Below are positions 1 to 7,859 of a stretch of DNA of 51,012 bases, piece after piece. Numbering within the stretch: the first letter of the stretch is position 1; every line of letters begins with the position of its first letter. Where the stretch lies: assembly GCF_001886265.1 (NCBI RefSeq), contig NZ_JXLE01000018.1:1-51012 (forward strand), in the 5' to 3' direction. Below the pieces are notes generated by a model. That model searched no databases. It saw only the letters and a list, made by a program, of their open reading frames with translations, and was not told the origin of the DNA. A program made the position numbers and the translations under genes. The DNA comes from Enterococcus thailandicus. Its GTDB lineage: Bacteria; Bacillota; Bacilli; Lactobacillales; Enterococcaceae.

Positions 1-2
1 AT

Positions 3-671
3 GTGTGGACCACTTTTCAAGTGAGTGAATCTCATGGCGGTACGGATATCATAAACAATGAATCAAATGGTGAGACCTTGTATTTAGGCTCAAAGAAGAG
101 TCAGTGTCGCTTTTGCTTTTATCAGAAGGATTATGAACAACGAAAGCGACGAGGAATTTCTTTAGAAGAAGCAGAAGTAAAAAATCGCTTTGAACTACGG
201 TATCGAAAAGAGAAAGCGCAAAGCTTGGCAAAGATTATTTCAAAAACCCATGATTTAACCAAACTATTCTTTGAGTTACTTAATGGGGCAATTTGTTTTT
301 ATGACCGTGCTCCAAATGATCCAGGTGCAAAAGTCGATGCCAAATGGGCAGCCTTTATTGGCAATCATGGCGCAACCACCATTTCTTTAGAAACAATTCC
401 TCAAAGCTTTGAGAAAAGTATGAATTGGTTAATTCACAGCGTTTCTCCCACCCTCGCATTTATTCAAGAGGTAGATAATCATTTTGATTCAAATTTGATT
501 AACGAGATTATTAGCTGTGGGGAACTTAGTTCAAGGCAGCAAAAAATATTAGAAAATTTGATTGCTGAGCCTGATTATTATCAGGAAGAAGTAGAATTTT
601 ATATCCAGTGTCTTCAAAATATGAAGGCAGAAAAAATACACAAAAAAAGCAAAGCACAGCTTACACATTAA
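3..671 (+). CDS. Rep_trans/MobT-family replication initiator or relaxase, C-terminal part
   Basis: The reading frame is open to the window edge, so this is the C-terminal ~222 residues of a longer protein and the first in-window GTG is not taken as a real start. The segment GETLYLGSKKSQCRFCFYQK matches the strand-motif region of the Rep_trans family (rolling-circle plasmid initiators, and Tn916 Orf20/MobT), where a glycine-rich 'G-TLY-GS--S--R-Y-K' stretch precedes the C-terminal half. Members nick a double-strand origin or oriT and attach to the 5' end through a tyrosine; that Tyr is not identifiable with confidence here. It lies directly upstream of xis and int, as in MobT-type elements. 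The assignment is family-level. Relaxase versus plasmid-type Rep cannot be separated from this fragment. Confidence 0.7.
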   Translation: MWTTFQVSESHGGTDIINNESNGETLYLGSKKSQCRFCFYQKDYEQRKRRGISLEEAEVKNRFELRYRKEKAQSLAKIISKTHDLTKLFFELLNGAICFYDRAPNDPGAKVDAKWAAFIGNHGATTISLETIPQSFEKSMNWLIHSVSPTLAFIQEVDNHFDSNLINEIISCGELSSRQQKILENLIAEPDYYQEEVEFYIQCLQNMKAEKIHKKSKAQLTH

Positions 672-760
672 AATGTATAAACGTACTCCGCCCTAGACAA
701 GTTGAGTATAGCACATTTCCTTGTGTCAGCCAAAAAACATTTTTGGAAAGGAAATAAACT

Positions 761-958
761 ATGAAAAATACAATAACTACTTATGAATTGCCCTATCTAC
801 TTACTAGAGAACAAGCTTCTCATTTTTTAGGGATCGATCCAAAATCTTTTGATAAATTCGTTCGCGCAAACGATGAGTTAGAGCGTTTTATGATAGGAAG
901 ACAAGAACGATACACTGTCACTTCCCTCATTAATTTTATTAAGACGCACTCTATCTAG
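761..958 (+). CDS. xis: Excisionase (Xis) of element A
   Basis: A 65-residue basic protein with the sequence LLTREQASHFLGIDPKSFDKFV, the helix-turn-helix of Tn916-type excisionases and excisionase-family DNA-binding proteins, followed by a wing-like segment (RFMIGRQERYTVTSLINFI). The length agrees with Tn916 Xis (~67 aa). The ATG is preceded by GGAAAGGAAATAAACT, a good ribosome binding site. It sits between the Rep_trans gene and the integrase gene, as expected for a protein that bends att DNA and directs Int to excision. A 10-bp inverted repeat lies between it and int. Confidence 0.8.
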   Translation: MKNTITTYELPYLLTREQASHFLGIDPKSFDKFVRANDELERFMIGRQERYTVTSLINFIKTHSI

Positions 959-972
959 CTAAAATATCGTAG

Positions 973-1039
973 GATGGTTGATTAGATGCTTTTCGCCATG
1001 TAGAATGACGGTGTATTCAACTAGCATTTATCAACCATC
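973..1039 (+). repeat. Inverted repeat between xis and int of element A
   Basis: GATGGTTGAT (973-982) pairs exactly with ATCAACCATC (1030-1039), and an inner AGATGC/GCATTT partly extends the stem. There is no T-tract, so it is not a canonical terminator. It could modulate int expression or be an Xis/Int binding locus. The function is unknown. Confidence 0.5.
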
Positions 1040-1063
1040 TTTCAGTGAAAGGATTTGTTATAA

Positions 1064-2113
1064 ATGCCTAGTATAATTAAACGTGGTAACTCATATAGAG
1101 CTCAGATCTCACTTTACAATCATGGTCAACATAAGAAATTGACAAAATCATTTAGCTCTAAAAAGGAAGCAACTCGTTGGGCTTTGGAAAATGAATTGGA
1201 GAAAGGAAATGGAAAACAATTAGCAGAGCGTACAACAACATTTGCTGACTTCTTTGAAAACTGGATTCATATCATAAAGAAAAACGATGTAAAAGAAACG
1301 ACTTTTCAAAATTATCAAAGGACTTCTCAAGTGGTGAAGAAATTATTTGGCGATATACAGTTAAAGGATTTGAACGATATTGTAGTACAACGAAAAATAG
1401 ATAAGTATGCAGAAACTCATTCTCGTAAAACCACTCATGAAGTACTATTGAAAATCAAAACGGCATTACGTGATGCTTATGCTCGTGGCTATCTTGCTAC
1501 CGATTTTGCAAATTTAGTCAAAACACGAGGGAAAGTTTTAGATAAGAGAAACCGTGCACTTTCTATTACCGAATTAAAGAAACTGCGTACTTATGTCATT
1601 AATCATCGAGAAAATGAGTTTAACATTCTTGTACTCCTTGCCTTAGAAACTGGCATGAGACGCGGAGAGCTTTTAGGTATACGTCCCGAAGACCTCTTTG
1701 AATATGGTATCCATGTCAGACGTTCCCTTAGTCCAACTTCTGAAGATACCTCGTTAAAAACAAAAAATTCAAGACGAGATATTTCCATTAATCAAGAAGT
1801 CTACGATATTCTAAAATCTGTCCCGATTAAAGATAATGGATATTTTTTTGATCCTGACGGCTTTCAACAATCTGCTAAGCTCGCCAGATTACTGAAAAAA
1901 CTAGATATTCCAAAAACTACCTTCCACGGCCTAAGAGATACTCATGCTTCTTTTCTATTTTCACAAGATATTGATATTGCCTATGTATCAAAACGCTTAG
2001 GTCATATCAATATTCAAACAACGCAGAACTATTATCTTGAATTGATGCCAGAAAAAAAGCACCAGCAAGATGCTGATGCTTTAAACCTCTTAAATTCTTT
2101 GTCAAATTTATAA
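1064..2113 (+). CDS. int: Tyrosine site-specific integrase of element A
   Basis: 349 residues. An AP2-like N-terminal DNA-binding domain (residues ~1-50, IIKRGNSYRAQISLYNHGQHKK) is followed by a SAM-like core-binding domain (~60-160) and a C-terminal catalytic domain. Catalytic residues are visible: Arg in LALETGMRRGELLGI, the Lys region near TSLKTKNSRRD, HGLRDTHAS (H-x-x-R), LGHINIQTTQNYY (H and nucleophilic Tyr). The start follows an AAAGGA site. The gene ends 57 bp from a copy of the rpsI 3' end, and two TTGAACCAA direct repeats (2115-2123, 2125-2133) in that gap look like arm-type sites. It is clearly different from the element B integrase, although both appear to target rpsI. Confidence 0.92.
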   Translation: MPSIIKRGNSYRAQISLYNHGQHKKLTKSFSSKKEATRWALENELEKGNGKQLAERTTTFADFFENWIHIIKKNDVKETTFQNYQRTSQVVKKLFGDIQLKDLNDIVVQRKIDKYAETHSRKTTHEVLLKIKTALRDAYARGYLATDFANLVKTRGKVLDKRNRALSITELKKLRTYVINHRENEFNILVLLALETGMRRGELLGIRPEDLFEYGIHVRRSLSPTSEDTSLKTKNSRRDISINQEVYDILKSVPIKDNGYFFDPDGFQQSAKLARLLKKLDIPKTTFHGLRDTHASFLFSQDIDIAYVSKRLGHINIQTTQNYYLELMPEKKHQQDADALNLLNSLSNL

Positions 2114-2114
2114 T

Positions 2115-2133
2115 TTGAACCAACTTGAACCAA
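2115..2133 (+). repeat. TTGAACCAA direct repeats, candidate arm-type integrase sites (element A)
   Basis: Two exact TTGAACCAA copies (2115-2123, 2125-2133), one helical turn apart, lie just after the int stop and before the att copy. Tyrosine integrases with AP2-like N-domains bind short direct repeats near element ends; the assignment is inferred from position. Confidence 0.4.
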
Positions 2134-2169
2134 AAAATTCTTGTAAACGTTGATACAATAAGGAATTGA

Positions 2170-2222
2170 TTAACGTTTTGAAAATTGAGATGCTTTACGA
2201 GCTTTTTTAAGACCTGGTTTTG
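2170..2222 (-). repeat. Attachment site: displaced copy of rpsI 3' end (junction of elements A and B)
   Basis: About 53 bp match the rpsI 3' terminus at 18193-18245 with five scattered substitutions. Read on the minus strand it still encodes the same S9 C-terminus ([15 protein letters not shown]-stop), so all differences are synonymous. Similarity also includes AAACGTTGAT just outside (2145-2154 and 18171-18180). It marks the boundary between the two accreted elements. Direct alignment shows the repeat; the att role is inferred from the adjacent integrase. Confidence 0.85.
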
Positions 2223-2325
2223 CTTATAAATAACGAAAATAGATTGATTTCCGTTCAATATCAAGGATTTTATAGATTTTCTAAAAATCTAAATATCAAG
2301 AGATTTCAACCTATTTTAAACAATT

Positions 2326-2342
2326 CGTACATCAAAACGTAC
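2326..2342 (+). repeat. Left-end CGTAC direct repeats of element B
   Basis: CGTAC at 2326-2330 and 2338-2342, 12 bp apart, within CGTACATCAAAACGTAC. The same pattern (CGTACATTTTTTCGTAC) occurs at the right end at 18108-18124. The equal spacing at both ends of one element suggests arm-type sites for its integrase. Confidence 0.45.
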
Positions 2343-2400
2343 ACCAAAAAAATACGCAAACCAGAACACGGCTACTATTTATAAATAACATAGAAACATT

Positions 2401-3009
2401 CTAGAAATTATTAATCGCTTCACCCATGATTTTTAAGAAATAACCTTTTTCAGGCGCCTCTTCCACACAGTATAGAACCAACGATTTTCTTACATAATTT
2501 GCATGGTCTCGTAAAAATTTGGAGTTTAGCGGAAAGCCTTTTGCATTTGCAAACAAGCCAGCAAACCGAATAATCGTCCGCGTGTTCCCTTCTCGAAAAG
2601 GATGAATCAACCATAACTTAGCAATCAGATCAGAAAACAGCGGTATCGTTTCCTCCAGACTAATCTCTGACCAGGATACCTGATTCAATTCATCAAGAAT
2701 AGCCACAATCTGTTCAGCTAACGAAGAAGTTTCCCCATATCGTAAAGATACACCACCTAAAACCTCTTCTTCCTTAAAAATATCAATCGTTCTTAGCTGC
2801 CCAGCCCAAGGATATAAATCACCAAATATATACTCGTGAATCGCAAGGAGCGTTTCGTAGTTAAGCGGCTTATCCTCAAACCAAGCGTCAATATCTAGTA
2901 ACTTTAAGTAGGTAATATCTGCCTCTGCCTTATCAAGAAGGACTTTATCAGTTATCCCTAAATGATTCTTCAAAACATCTGTACCTGGAATTACATAAGG
3001 ATCAAACAT
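2401..3009 (-). CDS. fic: Fic-family toxin (AMPylase-type)
   Basis: A 202-residue Fic/Doc protein. The active-site motif HPFREGNTRT matches HPFx(D/E)GN(G/K)R, with catalytic His and phosphate-binding Gly-Asn. The upstream flap region is LRTIDIFKEEEVLGGVSLRYG. Fic enzymes transfer AMP or another phosphate-containing group from a nucleotide to target hydroxyls; class I Fic toxins are held inactive by a separate antitoxin, and such a gene overlaps here. The ATG at 3009 (MFDPYVIPGTDVLKN) is preferred over an upstream ATG at 3039 because family members begin near this PGT motif. This leaves an 8-bp overlap with the antitoxin, indicating translational coupling. Confidence 0.9.
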   Translation of the reverse strand: MFDPYVIPGTDVLKNHLGITDKVLLDKAEADITYLKLLDIDAWFEDKPLNYETLLAIHEYIFGDLYPWAGQLRTIDIFKEEEVLGGVSLRYGETSSLAEQIVAILDELNQVSWSEISLEETIPLFSDLIAKLWLIHPFREGNTRTIIRFAGLFANAKGFPLNSKFLRDHANYVRKSLVLYCVEEAPEKGYFLKIMGEAINNF

Positions 3010-3217
3010 TTTGTAGGCCCATATTACGGTATTTCTCAATAACCGTTTCTAAAGCATCCGCAATTTCAATATTTCCAGCTACGTATTCTTCTACTAATTT
3101 CATCGTATCTTCTGAAGGTGCTGCTGCATCTAATGTTGAGTAACTCAAAGCGACATTTCGCAATTTTTCCCGCTCAATTTTTGTGGTGTTTTTTATTGAA
3201 TATTTGTAATCAGACAT
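3002..3217 (-). CDS. VbhA-like Fic antitoxin
   Basis: 71 residues, directly upstream of and overlapping fic on the same strand. The segment LDAAAPSEDTMKLVEEYVAGNIEIADAL resembles the VbhA-like antitoxin domain, whose inhibitory helix normally carries (S/T)xxxE(G/N). Here the aligned positions read Y-S-T-L-D-A, so Asp replaces the inhibitory Glu and Ala replaces Gly: the motif is diverged. The ATG at 3217 has AAGGAG nine bases upstream. A TATAAT with an upstream TG (3252-3257) lies just ahead. The role is inferred from position and the weak domain match. Confidence 0.72.
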   Translation of the reverse strand: MSDYKYSIKNTTKIEREKLRNVALSYSTLDAAAPSEDTMKLVEEYVAGNIEIADALETVIEKYRNMGLQNV

Positions 3218-3251
3218 ATATTTCAACTCCTTATCCAATATGCTAGTTACT

Positions 3252-3257
3252 ATTATA
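3252..3257 (-). promoter_or_regulatory. Extended -10 element for the antitoxin-fic operon
   Basis: Minus-strand TGGTATAAT lies ~35 bp upstream of the antitoxin ATG. No clear -35 hexamer is seen. Confidence 0.45.
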
Positions 3258-3398
3258 CCATGAGTCCCTAGCTTCCATACGCGCTAGAATCCGTTCTATC
3301 GGAAAACTAATGCTATAACTATAATATCCAAATACTCAATCACCGTCTTACAAAAACATGCACAAAAATATTGTGTGGACATAAGGCACATGTATCGT

Positions 3399-3546
3399 TT
3401 GATGTTAAAACATTGATTTAACGGAATTTTATCACTTGGTGGAATCATACAAACTGGTAAAGTTATCCGCTAAAATCCCGCCAGAGACTTTAGAAAAACA
3501 AAGTCGATTAATGAAAGGCTTATCTTCTACTACTATAGATGCCTAG
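3399..3546 (+). pseudogene. Gene remnant and left copy of the repeat flanking the retron
   Basis: From 3414 a frame reads DLTEFYHLVESYKLVKLSAK, continuing through PPETLEKQSRLMKGLSSTTIDA to a TAG at 3544-3546, with a stop just upstream and no start. It looks like the 3' end of a lost gene; I do not recognise the family. Positions 3399-3491 recur in degraded form at 5569-5665. Confidence 0.45.
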
Positions 3547-3575
3547 ATTTTTATTTATTATTTTCCCTGTTCTGT

Positions 3576-3581
3576 TATAAT
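3576..3581 (+). promoter_or_regulatory. Retron ncRNA promoter, extended -10
   Basis: TGTTATAAT (extended -10; hexamer 3576-3581) is placed so that transcription would start at about 3588, precisely where the a1 arm of the retron RNA begins. The -35 region is AT-rich with no clear hexamer. Confidence 0.6.
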
Positions 3582-3587
3582 TTATCC

Positions 3588-3745
3588 TGAGGGAAGTTGA
3601 ATATGAGTTGTGTAACTGCGACTTAATAAATTAATGTTGGAGATACGTCTTCTGCAGCAATTTCGATATATATATACTAGTATTAAAGTAGGCTGCTTTG
3701 TGAACTGTTCCCTACTATGTCTCGAAAACGGTAGAGCTTCCCTCA
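3588..3745 (+). ncRNA. Retron msr-msd non-coding RNA
   Basis: This has the architecture of a retron ncRNA immediately upstream of the RT gene. a1 is TGAGGGAAG (3588-3596) and a2 is CTTCCCTCA (3737-3745), perfectly complementary and extendable by G-U and A-U pairs. The msr part has short hairpins: AGTT-GTGT-AACT (3606-3617), TTAA-TAAA-TTAA (3623-3634), GGAGA-TACG-TCTTC (3639-3652). The msd part is one long hairpin with TTTCGA (3661-3666) pairing to TCGAAA (3722-3727) and AGTAGG (3687-3692) pairing to CCTACT (3711-3716). The RT would reverse-transcribe msd into msDNA primed from a branching guanosine near the a1/msr junction; I cannot fix that G. The structure is read by eye. Confidence 0.8.
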
Positions 3746-3767
3746 ATAAAATAAGGACTTTTTGAAA

Positions 3768-5411
3768 ATGCGACTACAGGAATTTAAATCATTTGCTGAT
3801 ATCGCAAGTTCGCTTAATGTTACAACGGGACACTTAAGACGCTTGCTTTTTGAAGAAAAAAATAATCTGTACTTCGAATTTGAAATTCCAAAGAAAAATG
3901 GCACATTGAGAAAAATATACGCCCCTAATGATAGTTTATTGTTCATTCAAAAAAGATTAAGCGAGATTTTAAACAGTAGCGTAAAACTTCATAATAAGGC
4001 TTACGGTTTTATCCACGAGAGAAGTATCGTAGACAATGCTCAGCTACATTTAAAAAAAAAGGTCTTACTTAATATTGATTTAGAAAATTTTTTCCCAAGT
4101 ATTTCTTTTGGACGAGTAAGAAGCATGTTCATGAATTATTTCAAGCTAGATAAAAATGTTGCGACTACTTTAGCAAACATATGTTGTCATCCTGACGGTT
4201 TTTTACCTCAAGGATCACCTACGTCCCCAGTAATATCAAATATTTTATGTAAAACTCTAGATAAAGATTTAGATAGATTAGCAAAAAATTCATTTGGTGC
4301 TACTTACTCTAGATATGCTGACGATATAACATTTTCAACTAAAACCAGCTTTAAAGAAAATATTGTTATTGAGAAGAATGGCGAGATAATTTTAGGATCT
4401 AGTCTAGCAGATATAATCATAAGAAATGGGTTCAAAATAAATTCAGATAAAACAAGATTACAAAAAGCCAATCAGCATCAAGAAGTTACTGGAATAATTG
4501 TGAATCAAAAACTTAATGTTGATAGGCGATACATCAGAAAAATTAGAGCAATGCTCTACTCAATAGAAGAAAACAAAAAAAATCTGTCTATTCCCTTGAA
4601 AAAATTTGCTGAAGCAGGCTACGAAGGGGATAGTATAGAAAATATATTGAGAGTAATCAAGGGTATGATAAATTATGTCAGCATGGTAAAAGGAAAGTAT
4701 GATTCCGTATTTGAACAACTAGCAAAACGTCATAATGCTATTTTAGAAGATCTTGCGATAGAAAATGTAAAACCGATTTTTATACCCCCTAAAATTTGCC
4801 TTGAAGAATCAGTATGTGTAATAAAACAAACCGAATTAACTTTATTCTCTAAGGATAAAAAAGATATGTTAACTATAGATTACGGTCAAGGAACCGGTTT
4901 TCTTTTGAAGAATCACGGAATCATATCTAATTATCATGTGTTCGAATTTCTTATTGAAGAAATTTTGAACGGATTTTCTCCAATAAAAAACGAGTTCTTT
5001 ATAGAAATGTTTTTTGGCGAAAAAACTTCAAAACATGTGAAAGCTAAGATTGAAAAATATAGTAAAGAAAAAGATTTAGTATTATTGGTTCCAGAGAACT
5101 TATCATTACTAGATTCTGGATTTGAAAAATTCCAAGGCGTATTGGAACAAAATGCCGAAGTTTATTTGTTAGGCTATCCTGATTTTGAAGACGGAGACCA
5201 AATGAAATTTGAGAAAGGGCATTACCTTCGAACTATTAACAGCGACAAAATGCGAAAATACGAAATAAGTCAGATTATTTTTGGTGGGAATAGCGGGGGA
5301 CCAGTATTAGATAGGGAAAACAGGGTCATAGGTGTAGCTACAGAAGGAAAAAGAACTTCCACAAACAGAATTATTCCTATTGAATATTTGAATGATTTGA
5401 AAAAAATCTGA
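3768..5411 (+). CDS. Retron reverse transcriptase fused to a trypsin-like protease
   Basis: 547 residues. Residues ~1-315 are a retron-type RT: the X-region motif NAQLH (90-94, consensus NAxxH), the first catalytic Asp in NIDLENFFPSI (~104), FLPQGSPTSP, YADD (183-186), and the Y-region VTG (240-242) that helps recognise the msr RNA. Residues ~345-547 are a chymotrypsin/HtrA-like serine protease with a full triad: His in GIISNYHVFE (~390), Asp in KEKDLVLLV (~436), Ser in FGGNSGGPV (~509). The ATG at 3768 is favoured over a TTG two codons earlier because AAGGA is ten bases upstream. The ncRNA sits just upstream. RT-trypsin fusions are among the catalogued retron effector types, and retrons act in anti-phage defence by abortive infection; the protease is presumably released or activated when msDNA is perturbed (inference). 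Confidence 0.92.
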   Translation: MRLQEFKSFADIASSLNVTTGHLRRLLFEEKNNLYFEFEIPKKNGTLRKIYAPNDSLLFIQKRLSEILNSSVKLHNKAYGFIHERSIVDNAQLHLKKKVLLNIDLENFFPSISFGRVRSMFMNYFKLDKNVATTLANICCHPDGFLPQGSPTSPVISNILCKTLDKDLDRLAKNSFGATYSRYADDITFSTKTSFKENIVIEKNGEIILGSSLADIIIRNGFKINSDKTRLQKANQHQEVTGIIVNQKLNVDRRYIRKIRAMLYSIEENKKNLSIPLKKFAEAGYEGDSIENILRVIKGMINYVSMVKGKYDSVFEQLAKRHNAILEDLAIENVKPIFIPPKICLEESVCVIKQTELTLFSKDKKDMLTIDYGQGTGFLLKNHGIISNYHVFEFLIEEILNGFSPIKNEFFIEMFFGEKTSKHVKAKIEKYSKEKDLVLLVPENLSLLDSGFEKFQGVLEQNAEVYLLGYPDFEDGDQMKFEKGHYLRTINSDKMRKYEISQIIFGGNSGGPVLDRENRVIGVATEGKRTSTNRIIPIEYLNDLKKI

Positions 5412-5568
5412 AATAATACTAATTGATGCTTATCACAAAAAGAATATACAAATCAAATCTCTGTTTACATCAGAATATGCAGCAACAAGTCATTCTAAAA
5501 TAATCCGAGCACCGACCACTGCTACCTCCAGTATTTATAACTAGGGGGTGAATAAAGTAGTACCTCAC

Positions 5569-5665
5569 TTGATTGCGAAATATTGATTTAACAGTTTCTT
5601 AATTCACTTAGAATGGATAAAAAGGACTGTTTTAACTATACTTTCCGCCAAAATCCCGCTAGAGA
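5569..5665 (+). repeat. Right, degraded copy of the repeat flanking the retron
   Basis: It aligns with 3399-3491: ATTGATTTAAC is shared, as is TCCGC-Y-AAAATCCCGC-Y-AGAGA with two pyrimidine differences. The reading frame of the left copy is broken here. The two copies bracket exactly the ncRNA and RT gene. The rest of 5412-5874 shows only a terminator and no gene. Confidence 0.6.
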
Positions 5666-5682
5666 AATCTGACGGGATTTTT
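5650..5682 (+). terminator. Intrinsic terminator downstream of the retron
   Basis: AAAATCCCG (5650-5658) pairs with CGGGATTTT (5673-5681) and is followed by further T residues. It probably ends retron transcription. Confidence 0.65.
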
Positions 5683-5874
5683 GATTTGAGTCCTGTTTAG
5701 CACAATTTTTATAGGCAGATTCAAAAAAAGTATTTCCGCATACAAAAGTATAGAAAAAGATATTTTCTAAAATTTATGAAATATCATAAGGAAATTAGCT
5801 TTTTCCAGTTACTAAAAAATCGTTACTAACAATCAGAGTATCAGCAACGATTCTTTCATAGCTATTCTTAAATT

Positions 5875-7137
5875 TTATTCATACCTCAGGGCTTCTATTG
5901 GATTCAGACGTGCTGCACGATTAGCTGGAAATGTCCCTGCTAGAAATGCTATACCTATGATAACCAAAATGATTACTACTATTGATGGAGCCGAGAATTG
6001 AATTAGCTTTAATCCATCTAAGCCATTAAGAAAGGAATCTACAGCTATCTTATTAATAATTAGACTGGCACCTATTGATGCAAGCACTCCCAATACAGCT
6101 CCCCAAAAACCTATTAATAATGCTTCAACGCTAAACGATAAAAATACCTTTCCTCTTCCCATTCCCATGGCTTTCATTAATCCAATTTCTCTAGTTCGAT
6201 CTTGAACAGACATATACAATGTATTAATAATACCAAAACTAGCAGCTAACAATGCGATAGCTCCAAATAAAGTCAAAACTCCAGTAATTCCATTAATTGT
6301 CGAATGAATTGTTCCCAACTCATCTTCAAATGTTGTTGCAACAAATCCCTGTTTATTCAGTTCTTCTTTAATTCTAGTGATATTCTTATTGGTGGGATCA
6401 ACTACTGTAGCAGTTAAATTATAAAACTCGCCTTGCACGGTTGGTGGCATTCCTTCTTGATTTATCTCTACAATTTTATCTGCTAATGCATTACTCACTA
6501 CCGATTGTCCATTATTAATAATACTTTTGTTCCGAACACCTACAATTGTGACTTCTAAAATCTTTTGTTTGTTAGTAGCTTGAGAAGTCGCAGCAATTTC
6601 AATTTTTTTGTTTAACGCTTGCTTAGCAGTTGAGAATCCTAAACTTTTAACATACTCCGGTGCAATATTGATTTCATATTGACTTCCACTCTCAGACACC
6701 TGTTTTCCTGCTTTTAAATCGACATTCATTCCAGCAGCTGAACTAGCTGAAAGAACATATTTTTTACCTTTTCCTTGAATGTAGTCAATTTGAAAAGATT
6801 TATTTTCAATTACTTCACTAAGACCAGATACGGTGGTAACTTTCTTTGTATCTGAATCCTTCATTAGATACTCATCACCCGCACTTTTACTAGAATCATA
6901 AGTATCAGGAGTATCTTTACTCTGCGATTGCTCAACTTTTTTGACAATACTCAACTGATCTTTTCGACCAACATTTGCCACTTGTTTATCAAGATACTCA
7001 TTTATACCAGTATTGATTCCAGTTGTAATTGAAATTGTGAACGCGCCAATAAAAATAGCAATTATTGTTAAAATAGTTCTACCTTTGTTTCGCCAAAGAT
7101 TGGCACTAGCTGAAAGAATAGAGTCCTTTAAATTCAT
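5875..7137 (-). CDS. MacB/FtsX-type ABC transporter permease
   Basis: 420 residues with an N-terminal membrane helix (~20-40, TILTIIAIFIGAFTISI), a large extracytoplasmic MacB-type domain (~45-260, with linker TSQATNKQK) and three C-terminal helices (~283-305, 335-360, 380-402). The FtsX signature lies around YMSVQDRTREIGLMKAMGMGR, and the end is PIEALRYE. Such permeases pair with LolD/MacB-like ATPases to expel peptides or protect the envelope. Its ATG overlaps the stop of the ATPase gene (TGATG), so the two are translationally coupled. Lying last in the radical-SAM peptide operon, it is likely an immunity or self-resistance pump (inference). Confidence 0.9.
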   Translation of the reverse strand: MNLKDSILSASANLWRNKGRTILTIIAIFIGAFTISITTGINTGINEYLDKQVANVGRKDQLSIVKKVEQSQSKDTPDTYDSSKSAGDEYLMKDSDTKKVTTVSGLSEVIENKSFQIDYIQGKGKKYVLSASSAAGMNVDLKAGKQVSESGSQYEINIAPEYVKSLGFSTAKQALNKKIEIAATSQATNKQKILEVTIVGVRNKSIINNGQSVVSNALADKIVEINQEGMPPTVQGEFYNLTATVVDPTNKNITRIKEELNKQGFVATTFEDELGTIHSTINGITGVLTLFGAIALLAASFGIINTLYMSVQDRTREIGLMKAMGMGRGKVFLSFSVEALLIGFWGAVLGVLASIGASLIINKIAVDSFLNGLDGLKLIQFSAPSIVVIILVIIGIAFLAGTFPANRAARLNPIEALRYE

Positions 7138-7817
7138 CAGACTGCCTCCTTAACAATTAAGCCATCTTTTATTTGGACTTGACGATCACAACGAGCAGCC
7201 AACTCTAAATCATGAGTAACAATAATTAGTGTGATGCCTCTTTCATGGTTTAATTCGAATAATAAATCCTCAACTTTTTGCCCAGTACTAGAATCCAAAT
7301 TTCCTGTTGGTTCATCCGCAAATATAATTTCTGGATTATTAATTAATGCTCTGGCAATGCAAACTCTTTGTTTCTGACCACCTGATAAGTTATTGGCCTT
7401 ATTTTTAGCTTTGTCCTCAAGCTCAACAGATTGCAAAGCACTCATTGCCAGCTTCTTCCTTTCTTTTCCAGAAATACCAGCTATCTTCAAAGGAAGCAAA
7501 ACATTATCCATTACTGTGTCTTTAGAATTCAAAAAAAACTGCTGAAAAACAAAGCCAAATGTCTTATTACGAAGTCGATTGAGTTCACTTTTTTTTATTA
7601 ATTGAGTATCCTGCCCTAATAAAACGACTTTACCATTTGTTGGCTTATCCAATAATGCCAAAATATGCATCAATGTAGATTTACCTGACCCACTCTTTCC
7701 CACTATTGCAATGGATTCCCCTTTTTCAACTGAAAGACTTACTCCATTTAATGCGTTAAATAGAGAATTTCCTGTTCCGTAAGTTCGCACAATGTTTCTT
7801 GCCTCCAAAACCTTCAT
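7137..7817 (-). CDS. ABC transporter ATP-binding protein (LolD/MacB family)
   Basis: 226 residues. Walker A GKSGSGKST (~41-49), Q-loop FGFVFQQF, signature LSGGQKQRV, Walker B EIIFADEPTGNLD, H-loop IIVTHD. All parts are intact. The FADEPTGNLD sequence is the hallmark of the MacB/LolD/BceA class. It is the partner of the permease that follows with a one-base overlap. Within this cluster it most plausibly removes the modified peptides from the membrane of the producer. Efflux of unrelated drugs is possible but less likely given the context. Confidence 0.93.
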   Translation of the reverse strand: MKVLEARNIVRTYGTGNSLFNALNGVSLSVEKGESIAIVGKSGSGKSTLMHILALLDKPTNGKVVLLGQDTQLIKKSELNRLRNKTFGFVFQQFFLNSKDTVMDNVLLPLKIAGISGKERKKLAMSALQSVELEDKAKNKANNLSGGQKQRVCIARALINNPEIIFADEPTGNLDSSTGQKVEDLLFELNHERGITLIIVTHDLELAARCDRQVQIKDGLIVKEAV

Positions 7818-7859
7818 TCTTTATTGTTTCTCCTTTAGATTGTTTTTTAGTTACTTTTA

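Larger units (their letters stand above)
1..2222. mobile_element. Element A: right-end module of an integrative element in rpsI (partial)
   Basis: This is the terminal part of an integrative element that continues beyond the left edge. The visible order is Rep_trans/MobT-like protein, excisionase, tyrosine integrase, then a copy of the rpsI 3' end at 2170-2222. That order (relaxase/initiator, xis, int, att) is typical of Tn916-like ICEs and of IMEs using MobT-type relaxases. Its other end and the remaining genes are outside the window, so ICE versus IME cannot be decided. Confidence 0.75.

Noticed and set aside
1-2113. Calling element A Tn916 itself
   Set aside because: The order is similar, but Tn916 does not target rpsI and has a different integrase length; only the family-level resemblance is supported.
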